Assembly: GCF_000283155.1 (NCBI RefSeq)
Contig: NW_004454289.1
Coordinates: forward strand, 405,804-469,803
Length of the DNA stretch: 64,000 nucleotides
Direction of reading: 5' to 3'
Source of the DNA: Ceratotherium simum simum
Lineage: Eukaryota > Chordata > Mammalia > Perissodactyla > Rhinocerotidae
In this document: one piece after another, positions 1 through 11,800 of the stretch
Layout of the letters: every line of letters starts with the position of its first letter
How positions within the stretch are numbered: position 1 is the stretch's first letter
Translations under genes and position numbers: made by a program
The notes under the pieces: generated by a model
Told to the model about the DNA's origin: nothing
The model's database searches: none
The model's input: only the letters and a program-made list of their open reading frames with translations

Positions 1-312
1 CAATCAGTCAGGCAGCAAGAACACACCGAGCACCTGGGTGCGTGGGAGAGGATACAAGAAAACAAGCAGCCCCTGCCATCCAAGGGCCACCACGCTTGTT
101 AGAGAGAGGAAGAACAACGGGAAGCAATCCCACCCATGGTGGCTGAGGGACCGAGGCTGCCCATACCCGACTTCACAAGGCACCATGTACCTGGAGCTGA
201 GCAAGGTGGCAATACCACAAAAGCCCGACCTCCTTCCACTGTGCTGCTCCATACCTCAACCAAGAAAGACATGCTAAAAGCTCTAATTAGATGCTAAGAG
301 GCATAGCATAGG

Positions 313-530
313 CCAGTGCTTCTCCACTAGAGCAACTCTGCTCTGCAGGGGACACTGGCAACATCTGGAGAGACATTCTGGTTGTCACAACTGGGAAGGG
401 GGGTGTTCCTGGCATCTGGCGAGTGGACCCCAGGGACGCTGCTCAACATCCTACAATGCACAGCCCAGCCCCCACCACAGAGAACGAGCCAGCCCAAACC
501 GTCAGTAATGCTGCTGCTGAGAAACTTGGG
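313..530 (+). mobile_element. MER5A-type hAT DNA transposon remnant
   Basis: The diagnostic run includes CAACATCTGGAGAGACATT, GGTTGTCACAACTGGG and CATCCTACAATGCACAG in the known order. It is non-autonomous and has no coding. Confidence 0.75.
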
Positions 531-1741
531 TATGAGCTGCGAATAAAACAGAACCAGTTTCCTAAAGGTTACAATAGCCAAGAGAAGAAACCTAGAGGAG
601 GCAGTGGAAGGATGGAAAAGCCTTGAGGAACTAGAAGGATTGGAAGGCTCCCCTGAGGAACTCAGAGGGCAAGCAGAAAGGTAAGGGTGTCTAGCCAATC
701 TTGTTTGAGGCACAGGCTTATTTTAAGGGTTTTCCCATTTGCCTCCCCTTTAACTGATACTCTCTGTAGCACAAAAACAAAGACCAAAAACAAGGAGAGT
801 AAGACTAAAAATGACAAACAAACACAATTTACATTAATGAAAAGAGTTTAGTGACTGTTAATGAGGCTCCTGGTCTAAGCTAACGTGCTGAGAAATTGCA
901 AAGGGCAAAGCTGCTCTCTGCTGCAGTTCACAAAGACCAGACTGAGGTGCTGGCGGGCCAAGTCCCAGGCCAGTCACTGGCAGGTCACACGTTCCTGGAC
1001 AGGCGATTTCTGTGATTGGAGGCCTACTCTGTAAAGAAGCCTGTCTAAGTTATTTCTAGGGGTCACTACACTCTTTACCATTTAGGAAGCCAGAGTTTCC
1101 TGTGTTCAGGTTTCAGCTCTTCGAGAGTAATGAAGTCTGCACATAACAAGCACGCAATAAACAGGAGCAGCCAGCAGCAGCTCCTGCTGAGATCACTAAG
1201 AATACCTGCAGACTCTTCAAGCATGCTACCTATTGAGTCCTCAGACTCCATGTTGACGGGGGAACTGAGGGCACGCAGCCGACAGACGGAGCGGAAACTA
1301 CATTGAGCAGTCCGTGTCTGGAGCCCATCTCATCAGCTCAACGCACACTGCCTGGCCTCTCGCACGCAGCCCTCACCACTCGGCTGGTGTGCACAACTGC
1401 TGCCTAACCTCTAGTTCCCAGGCAAACCAGGGAGAACGGCCCTGGCCAGGGTGTACACTCTCAGGAGGTCACAGCAGCTGCTGCCTAAAGATGGCAGGGG
1501 CCTGGGGCAACCGTCCCTAGCACCGTTTCCCACCCATTCAGATCACTCAGGAGGAAAAGTGGACATGGCTGAGAGCAGGTGTCCTCGGAAGCACGGTGAG
1601 CTCCCAGTGCAGGAGTCTGCCTCGCACACTCATTTCCGTCTTCACTTACGTCAATTTCTCCAACAGCCTGACAGTCATATGATCCTTATTGTGTATGTTT
1701 AAAACATGCAAAATTTCCTGGACTAACAATCCTACTGTGCG

Positions 1742-1884
1742 AACTGCAGAAACACCAACTACTCCGGGAAGAGCCAGGTACCGGCTGAGGAGGGGCAGCC
1801 CCCTGCATGGACCACGGGGTTGCTCTGGCTCCTCAAATCCATGGAGCGCTGCACTTGCACAACAGCACCGGCAACCACAGGGTG
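1742..1884 (-). ncRNA. Diverged second copy of SNORA84
   Basis: Read on the minus strand this aligns with the snoRNA at 42135-42300 from CCCTGTGG at the 5' end to GCAGT at the 3' end. Shared blocks include GAGCCAGAGCAA-like sequence around the H box (AGAGCA at 1821-1826), GGGGGCTG, CTCCTCAGC and GGCTCTTCC. Similarity stops at the snoRNA ends. The copy lacks about 20 bases that include most of the miR-3651 segment, and GCA stands where ACA is expected. It is intronic and in the same sense as its host. It could be a retroposed or duplicated snoRNA, either decaying or diverged to a new role. No A-tail is seen. Confidence 0.7.
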
Positions 1885-2224
1885 CCAGGGGAGGCGGCTT
1901 AACCTTGCCAGGGCATGCACAGGGAAGCCGTCTCTTGTCCTCTGCCCACCAACTTTATCAGACCTATGTCAAGTATCCTAGTCAATAGTTTCTGGAATTT
2001 CTCACCTTAATTTATGGCTGTTCTATCTCCAACCTCAAAGAAATCAACATAACCTACTTTTCTAACCTCTGTCTAAAACCAAATCCGTTGTTGTTTGGTA
2101 ACAAAAATATGGGGAAATTCCTACTTCATTATTGCTTTTCTGTACTTCCTATTTTTCTAGATTGAACAGGGACTACTTATTTAATAATTAAAGTAGATCT
2201 AAAAATAAATAAAAACGTATTAAT

Positions 2225-2425
2225 AACAAGTACTACTTATAAAGTACCTATTATCTACCAGCTACTTTATGGACATGACCTCTATTTGAGCCTTATAACT
2301 CCACCAGGCATTTTTCAGAGAAACAAATTGAGGCTCACAGACTTGAGGTAATGCTTCTCCCAGTTGGGTTTTCAACCCACAGCCATCCAGTACTGAGGCC
2401 TGTGATTCCGTGGGCTCATGTGGTG
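2225..2425. repeat. MIR-like SINE remnant
   Basis: It resembles the MIR pattern of a Pol III SINE core with a 'gaggctcacagacttgaggta' type tract. It is old and degenerate. Confidence 0.4.
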
Positions 2426-2681
2426 TCTGTGGAGGGGTGAGGCTGCTGGACACTCTCCCGGGACAATTCCCCATGCCTTGGAACAGCCCACTTCTACAAC
2501 TAACAAGCCTTAACAAAGCTATATTTGGCATTAAAAGAAAATTATTTATCTACCGTTCTGTCTCTCTCAAAATTTCTATAAAATTCCTCTAAGTTTATAA
2601 AGAAGAACAGTTAAATATCAAAAGGGCAATTATAAAGAGAAGAGTCCTTATCCCTGGGAGGACGGGCCAAGAGAGACAAAC

Positions 2682-2802
2682 CTGTCATTTCAGTCTTGAA
2701 GAACCCAACAAGCGACTGCATAAAGGACAGGACCCACCGGTCTGTGATGTTGGCACTTTCTTTAACGGTGTTCTCGTTGTAGAGGAATTCCATTTCTTCC
2801 TC
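2682..2802 (-). CDS. IARS1: IARS1 exon 20, last IARS1 exon in window
   Basis: 121 bp, residues 673-713: [16 protein letters not shown] then [18 protein letters not shown] and FKTEMT plus one base. The acceptor is CTTCCTAG and the donor GTTTGTCTC. I found no match to the next expected peptide (YRLYTVVPRLVKF) between here and base 1, so the next exon lies outside. Confidence 0.94.
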
Positions 2803-5800
2803 CTAGGAAGTGACAATTATAGAAACATTCTGCATGCTTGAGGGAAGTTACTGCGGAGAAATGAACTCTTTAAATCATTTAAACTGAAAGAAGAGGTCAA
2901 CCAAAAAAAACAAAAAAAACCCTCAGACACCACTGGCAATCTAAATTTCTGATTCTCAGTAATATTTTCCAGATAAGCTCTAAACTTGGGACATTAAAAC
3001 CTCAATTTTTGAGTGACCTAAAGAGAATTTAGAAAAAACTGCTCCTCTGCACCAGAGTGATTATAAATTGAGAAATATTCGAAAATCTTGTCAATAAGTA
3101 ACGAGTTTAATTACTTTAAACCTGAGGAAGGAAGGACAGTAAAACTGGCTAGGACTGGACGATTGTTTATAAACTGAAAATGAGCCCTAGGAATTAACAC
3201 CTCTGCTCATATTATTCATTTTACCTAGAATGCTCTATCTTACCCATTCTTTTTCCTTTGCAAAATTCTTCTTGATCCTGACGGCCCACTTCACCTGTCC
3301 TACTCACGCAGCATCACCACCAGGCTGGCAGGACAGTGGCCACGCCGACTCTTGCCCTGACTTAAGCGCCTGAGGGTGGAGCTTGCACCTTGCCATGCCT
3401 AGACAAGCCCCAGCTGGGGGAGGCTTGACCCAGCCCGTGTATCTGAGGCCCATACAAGCAGAGGCCTGCAAGTGGACCTGCCTAAAGCCTGTTGGCCTGA
3501 GAGGTGGTGGGATTGGAAAGACAGGATAAACAATAGAAGACCTGGCCAAGATGGGTGCCCTTCTCAATTCACAGGGCAAAGTGTCCCCTGGAAGGGTTCA
3601 TTAGCAGACAGAGATGAGCCAGAGGCAGCAGGAAGCAAGTGACCGGCCCGCTGGAGTGTGACGCTCAAAGCTCAGCTCTCCAACCAGTTTCTCAGGAAGG
3701 AACAACATGTTCCTTTTACTAAACATGTTCCACATGTTTAGTAAACAATAGTTTACTAAGCAATTCTACTTGTAAGGTGCTGGAGAGAAAAAGATGAGTG
3801 GTACCTGGGCCCTGACCCCAGATGGAGGCCTGAAAGCGCAGACAGGACAATGTGCAATGAAGCCTGCTGCCCTGAGAGCAGTCAGTGTGGGCAGGGGAGG
3901 TGGCTTCTGGAGTACGCCCCCCAGGCCAGCAGGTAACTGCTCTGAAAGCACTTTCACATATATTACAATCGTTATTTCTCATCTTAACAACCCACTGAGA
4001 ATTTCTCTCCCTTTCAGAGTCTCAGCCCAAATGCCCCCACGGAGCAGCCTTCCCTGACCACCGTCTACAGCAGCCTTTCCCAGGTACCCCTGCTCTGACA
4101 GTAGCTGACTCTTCATGGGCTCCCCCATGCCCCATCCCCACCAGCTCCACAAGGGAGGGGAAGTGGCTGACTGAATCAATAATCAGTGCAACACTTTTAC
4201 TCTTCCAAGGAGGCTCCCTTGTCCTGCAGAGGTGAGCGCCTGTCCAGTTGAGGTCCCGTGTTCCTGGCCCAGGATGGACCCCAGATGCCTGCTGCACCTT
4301 CACGTATGGCCTCCCCAGTGGCCCTGAGCCCCCACCCAAAGGGCCTGCTCTGCCATCTCCCCACCCTGCCCCACAGCACAGCACCATGGCCCACACCTTC
4401 TGCAGCCTCAGGACGTTCTGGATGAAGAAGCGATAGGCGTTGTACCAAGGGAGCAGCACGTCCTTCAGAACGTCACGCACACCCTCCTCCTTAAAGCGGA
4501 GGTTTTCTGCTCTCACCACAGGGGAGTTGATCAGATATAATCTGGAAGAGGAGAAAAATTACATGGAAAAGGAAGGTAGACAGCAAACCAAATATTATTA
4601 CTTGACATGTTGACAGGGCAACACCAAAAGTGGCATCTTTTCTACACAAGGGGGGAAGTATAAATACTCTTCTAATGGTCAATTTAAAACTGACAAAGCT
4701 CGTACTTTGTGTAAGAGACCTATCAAATTATAAAGGGGAGACGTAATCCCACACCAAAACATGGCACTGGACCAACCCAGAAGCACGCCCTGTGCTGGTC
4801 TCAGTGCAGCAGCACCAAGAGGCCCTCCTCCTAGGACACCACATGCAGGTATCAGGGATTCACAAAGAGCAGCCGTGTGTGCTCTGCTGGCTCAGAGGGG
4901 GCAGGGGGCAGGGGGCAGGGTAGAGGCCAGGGATGTTGCTAAACATCCTACAAGACAGCCCACAGCACAAGGAATTATTGGGCCCAAGTTGTCAGCAGTG
5001 CCGAGGTGAGTCTACCAGATAACTGGGGGTCGTAGGACATCCCACTAACTGCTCCTGAGCAGCACGGTGACTATGAATGTGCCCGGACTCAGTCCTTGGG
5101 CGTAGGTCTGTAACAGGAGGATGCTGAACGAGATCTCTATGGTTCCTTTTAACGTGAACACTGTGATCAATGTTCATGACTATGACTACTTCAAGCAGCA
5201 GCTCACATTTCTCTAAAAACTTTTCAATATTAATTTTTATTTGCTGTAGCATAATTACACCTCATACAGCTCTTTTGAGGAGTAAGTGCAAAACTGAAAT
5301 AAATGATGTAAAAGAATTCTAACGCCAACAAGATAGGGAACCTGGAGAGGGAGTGAAGCGGAGGCACCAGCAAACTAGCCAGGAGCACCTGGGCTGCTCA
5401 AGGAGATCCAATACAGGTCCTTGTCCTCTAATACATCTCTAGATTTGGTTATGGCTTTATTATTTAGAAAACCACCTGGGGGGTTTAAAGTCAACACCAT
5501 ATCAATGTAACTTCCATATAATACAGACACATTTTTGAAATCCTAATTATAAACCAAATCTGAGGAACACAAGTAAAAGAACAAGAGATGCTTACATAAA
5601 AAATGACAAATACACACAAGACAGAGCATTGGTTTGTACCTGAGGGCGTCAGCACCATATTTATGGATGATCGAAAGTGGGTCTGGATAATTCTTTTTTC
5701 GTTTGCTCATTTTTTGGCCATCACTTGAAAAACAAAAGGGAGATGCCAATTAAATAAGTCAATATCACAGTTTATCTTTATGTATGGTTATACATTATTT

Positions 5801-8800
5801 GCAAATTGGAATACATAAATGCACATGGGATACAAGCTAGTGTTAAGGCACTAAGGCTAGTGTTTGTAACATCTGTAAGCTTTCTGAATACTATGGTGAA
5901 TCAATGGAGAAGCTCCAGGATAGATGGAAACAGGAAGATGCCAGTGTAACAGTTAAAAGCACAGGCTCAGCCATTTATACCAGAGAAATGAGAACTTATA
6001 GTCACACAAAACCTATAATCAAAGTTCATAGCTTTATTCATAGTCAGCAAACACTGGAAACAACCCCAATGTCCTTCAGCAGGTGAATGTCAAACAGCAG
6101 GTCACCCACACCCTGGAGCACTGCTCAGCAGTGAGAAGGAAAGAACTTCGGATGCACACAACCACCTGAAGAATCTCTAGGGAGTTACACTGTGCAAAAA
6201 AGCCAATCTCAAAAGATTATACGCAGTATGATTCCATTTATATAACATACTCAAAACGACAAAAGTTCAGAGATGGGGAACACAGTAGTGGTTGCCAGGA
6301 GTTGGGGATGAGGGTGGAAGGGCGGGAGGGTGTAGATGTGAGTATAAAAGGGCACAGAGGGATTCTGGGACGTTCAAACAGTCCAGGATCTGGACTGTGC
6401 TGGTGGATACAGGAACCCACACACATGATATGCTGCACCCAACTAACCACACACAGCAAATGAGTACACGCAAAACTGGGGAAATTGGAATGAGACTGGG
6501 GGCTGTATCAATGTCCTGGCTGTGATGACGGACTCCAGTTTCAAAAACATGACCAGCAGGGGAAATGTAGCAAAGCACACAGTGGGTCTCTAGTATGTTT
6601 TATAACTGCATGCAAATCCACAATTCAATAACTTTTTCAATTAAAAAAAAAAAGCACAGACCATAGAGCCAGACTGCCTGGTACAGAACTTGAATTTACC
6701 ACTCATTTGCTGTGTCACCTTGGGCAAGTTACTTAATTTTTCTGTACCTCAAATTCCTCAACTGTCAAAACAGGAAATTAAAAGATCCACCTCGAACAGT
6801 TCTGGGGATTAAATAGTAAAGATGTGTGACGCTCCTGGCAGGGACTGGCACGGGGTCAGGTCATCCCCCCCTCAGCACATGAAGCAGGGTATCTATGTCA
6901 ACATTGTGTTTTACTTTCTTATTGTTATATATTTATGTTTTTACTTTTAATGACTAGAAGCAATAGAAGCAAAGGAAAAACAAGAGTCCCCTATAATACC
7001 AGAAACCTCTAGAACCCATAGCTTCCACATATGTTAAAAAGAGGACAAAAATCTACATTAAAGGACCAGTGTACAGATTAAATAAGAGCTATAAGCAAAG
7101 ATACTTCACAAAATTCTAAATGACGACTGTTATTTCATCACTAGCCGTGTCACAGGACGCACATCCTCCCCTGCTTCCTCCATTAGGCTTAGCTCTCAGT
7201 GCAGCCCTTCCTCCTGAGACAGGAGTACGTGGAGACAGAATGCTGCAGAGGGAGCAGTGCACAGGCCAGGAGCTGGATGAAAAGGAAGAGCAGCAGGAAG
7301 GAAAAAGAGTAGGAGCAGAGCTGGGGCCTTCCTCAACTCCTCTATTCACAGGAACGGTTAGATCCAACCAGAACATGGCCGCAAGAACCAAGGCACTCAA
7401 AACTGAACTCATCACTACACAAAGGCGTGACCTGCCTGGCCAGGACGAGCCCGTTGACAATCACGTTCTTGAAAGGCGGCTGTCCAAAGAGAGCTGTGGC
7501 CAGCACCAGCAGGGTGTAAAACCTGGAAAAAACCCACAAAGAAACAGTTCAATAAAAACAGAAAAGGAGTCCAAGCATCAAAAAAACTCTGTGTTTACTT
7601 ATCGGACTGAGTTTCTATTTTAGATCAGTTACACTTCTCGATAATCCCTTAAAGCGATGGTTTTGAATCCTGGTGACACATTAGAATCATCTGGGGAGTG
7701 CTGAAAAATTATGCAAAGGACGACCCACTGCAGACCAATCACATTAGAGCTTCTCACCAGAAAAAACAAAACGCGCTTTATTTAAAGCAAATAAAGGCCT
7801 GGAGCGAGGTGCTGACCCCAGTAGTCAAGGACAGTACCGTCGCCCTCCTCGGGGAGCCAGCTGGACAGCCACAAGGCAGAGCAGGGCAGGGCTGGGCAGC
7901 CTCCCAGGACCTCCCAGAAATGCTGGGCTGAAAATCCAGGGATGCGTGTCGCCTTTAGCACAAGGTCATATGGGACAGTCTAATGACAAAAAATACAGAG
8001 AGCACTCTCATCCCAAAGTCCAAGGCAGAACACAGAACATGTTTTCATTCACTCAGAGAGCACATATATCATTTATCTGCTAGCTAACTTGTGCCCTAAA
8101 AGAACTCTATCATATCCCTGCGAGCTGTCCCAAGAAGTGATGCTCTTGTGTCATCCCCAAGCTGATTTTGCACCCCAAGAATATCACAGGACATGAATTG
8201 ATGAGGATGGAGACCAGACCCCACACCTAACATCAACACCTGACCAGACATCCCGTCTCCCGAAGGCAGCTCAGGAGGACCCCGGTGCCTAGGAGAGGCA
8301 GCCCAATGCTGAGGGAAGGGGAGGGAGGCAGTGTGCACACAGGGACCCATAGGAGGGCTTTTAACAGCTGCCAGACATTGCCACTCCTCGGAGAAACAAC
8401 TTCCTGGTGAGTCATCTGGCCTCCCTAAGAATAGGAGTTTGTGTCTGGTAGCTGTTCCTACAGATGAATGGATTGGAAGCTGATATAGCACATTCTGGAG
8501 CATTAAGGCTGGAATTCAATCAGTTTGTGATGAACACAAGTTGTAACAGCAGAAAAGGACACCAACATGCCTTAAATGCTCCTGCAGACACATTACTAAT
8601 GAAAGTATAATTGGAACCTGGATTGGCCAAGCTCATCCATGAAGAGAAGGTAACTCACCTTTTTCTAATTAAGAGGATGAAAGTACTGTTTTAAATAAGA
8701 CACCAGATAAAAACAATGCCAAAATCCAGCCCCCATGTTTTTTTTAAAATCTGGATTTTTCAGAATGCAATTTTATAAGGCTAGCCTCAGCATCTGAGCA

Positions 8801-11800
8801 CATTTCCCACTACCCCTCAAATCTGTAGCACCCAACCCATGATCCTGTAAGTAAATACTCATTACACATTCGAGTAAATTATTTTAAGTAAACAAACTAA
8901 GAACACATATTAGGTGTTTTGTATCACTTAATCTTCCAGTATAACAAATCTCTATATTCCAAAATGTCAGTGAAATAATTCAAACTCTAAAACTACAGCC
9001 CTACTCTAGCGAAAAATTCCTACTCGAAAGACACTTTAATGGTATGCTTGGTGGTGAGGGGCAGAGGGTAGGAGCACAGCCTGTCTTGTAAATACCTGTC
9101 AGTAAAATACCTGCTAAATAAAATAAAATCAATAAAACATTTAAAAGAACAAGGGACATACCATCCTCTGGTTTGGTCAATGCCTTCGGCAATGAAGTCT
9201 GCAGGAAATGCATCCTCAAACTCCCTCTTGCTTTCAAATGGATAATGAACTTGAGCATAGGGCATGCTGCCGCTCTCAAACCAACAGTCAAACACTTCAG
9301 AGATGCGATGCAATGATCCCTTCCCACAACGTGAAGGAATTGTCAGATGGTCAATGCTAATAAACAAAGAAGCAGCCATTTCTATTAATTTTAAGCAAAA
9401 CAGAACTTGCAGTCTAACTGCCAGTAGGAAACACAATGCCCTGACAAGCTCTTTCATATGCATCTGCAAACAGAAATACTGGCAGTTATCACAGGCTTTC
9501 AGAAGGCACCATGAGTACTCAGTCTAGAAGGTTATATACCAAAGTGTCCTGACATCTAACTTATGGACAGAGGCCACCTTTCCTCAATATGACATGAGTC
9601 ATCAACAAAGTAATTCAGCAGATTAGTGTCTGATTTCTACATGTAGCTCCGTGATCTGCTATAGAGACCACATCTTAACAGGCTGGGACCTAGCCCGATG
9701 CTCTCTGAATGATAGAACTGAAGTGAATCACTCAGAAACTGACCTCTCTCTGTGCAGATCTGAGATCTTTGCTCCTGACAGTTCTTCAAGTTCTGCCATT
9801 GACCCAATGCATACTACCTGTCAAAACAAAGTTAAAAAGCAGGAATGCCTCAGATCCAAACATCAGAGTTAATTTCTGTAGCATTCATGTTTAGTTTTAG
9901 AAGCCTTTGATCTTCTCTAGAAGCTTATTCACATACCAGCCTGGGCTGGAGGACAGTTATCACCAACCTGGCTCACCCTCACCAAAGACGGCAGGTCACT
10001 GTCTGAGGAGGTAAGCAGACCTCTCTACTTTGTTACCTGCCCCTATATCAGACAGAGTTCCTATATGGAGAGGATTTCACTGCCATCATCCCAATAAGTA
10101 TTTCTTGAGGGTTTACTACGCCCAAATTTCTGCCAGAAACAACCAGCATAAGCGAAAACGCCTAGACTATTACTCTAAGGCACCTTATTTTCTTCCTGTC
10201 ACTTGAATTTGGCTCTTTAATCTGGAATCTTTCCAATTCAAAGCAAGAACTAAATTATCATGCATGGACTGGATCAAAATAATCAGATTGCAAGATATTA
10301 GGATGATGTCCACATAAGGAACTGAGAGATGGGCCAGCTGGGGCACTAAGAACAGGGGAGCCATCTGACAGGGCCGTGCAGCCTGACTGCACCAGCAGGA
10401 GCTGCTGTGGGTTCTCAGCCAGGGGGTGTCTGCTGCCTCCTGAACATCCACGCCCTCTTTCTCTGCCCTTCCTGTTCAGTCCTGAAAAGTCTTCTGATTC
10501 AGCTACTTCCCTGTTGCCTTTCAGGTCCTTAAGGGAGATTTACCGAGGTCCCTGAGCTACTGTGGCTCCTGACTGCTCTAATGCTCTCAGTGCTGGACAG
10601 AGGCCCTGTCATAGGAATACTCACATATAAATATATATTTACTCCCGTATATATATTTGTATAGACACTCACACGACCACTTGACTTTACAGATTAAAGG
10701 TCTGCGATGCTGTGATAATTTTTTTTTAAGTCTTCCTTTTTCATCACTATAAGGTTGGTTTAACACTCTATGACTTAGTGCAGGGTTTGGAGTCTCTGTT
10801 CTGTTCATCAGTAACTCACAAGGAGAAAAAGAGATCTGAGCAACATAACACAAACAATTTCATGTGTGGATTTCCCTAAGAAAAATACAAATCGCATTCT
10901 TCACTTTTATACAGAGGGAAATTTTAAAAACTATATTTAATTAAAGTAAAAGTAAAGTAAAAGTACATTAAAAACCCTAAAAATATATTCTTATTTATGT
11001 CAAGATTCTAGGAAGGAATAAAGAGGAAAAATACAGATGAAATAATAAAAGGGCAAAGAAAAAAGAAATCATATTCTTTTACCCCATATTCAGACGCATG
11101 AACGAAGTGCTTCAGCAAAAATCAACACCAGGAAACACCACCCCGCCTCACCTCCTCCAAGTCATCGCTGACCCACAGTGGGATTGGGGTGCCCCAGTAT
11201 CTGTTTCTAGAAATTGCCCAGTCACGTGCATCTTTCAGCCAATTGCCAAATCGCTTTTCTCGCACAAACTCCGGGACCCTGCAATAAACAGGTTAGATAA
11301 GCAATCATGTAAGAACATGAGTAAGTAAATTTTTTTTTTTTTTTTTGCTGGGGAAGACTTGCCCTGACCTAACATCTGTGCCAATCTTCCTCTATTTTGT
11401 ATGCGGGTCGCTGCCACAGCATGGCCACTGACGAGTGGTGTAGGTCTGTGCCCGGAAACCAAACCTGGGCTGCTGAAGCAGAGTGTGCTGAAGTTAACCA
11501 CTTAATGGGGCCAGCCCCATTAAGCAAATTTTTAATTAGATTGGCATAAGCCTTTGTATAATGCTTTGTGGGCCTAACGCTTTGGAAATGCTGAGCTTGC
11601 TCCTAGGAGAACGTCTTCTGCGCGGACAGCACCAGATGACCCACAGTGGCTATATCTGCTGCAAATTCACCCCAGTGAAGATGCTCTGTAACAGGAAACC
11701 CCACAGCTCTCCAACTCTCCAACTGTCCTGCTCTCCAACTGGAGGACTGCCACAGTCCTTTAACCAGTCACCATGGCACTGGCTGGCCTGGTCCCACTCA

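Noticed and set aside
4022..4519. A 165-codon frame as a single gene
   Set aside because: Only the part from 4397 to 4541 is IARS1 exon 19; the rest is read-through into intron.
7423..7436. A GT donor (CAG/GTCACG) for IARS1 exon 17 instead of GC
   Set aside because: Joining it to the next exon puts TGA in frame and destroys SDGQKMSKR; the GC site keeps the known protein.
7120..7623. A 167-codon open frame on the plus strand
   Set aside because: It lies antisense over IARS1 exon 17 and flanking intron, with no recognisable domain.
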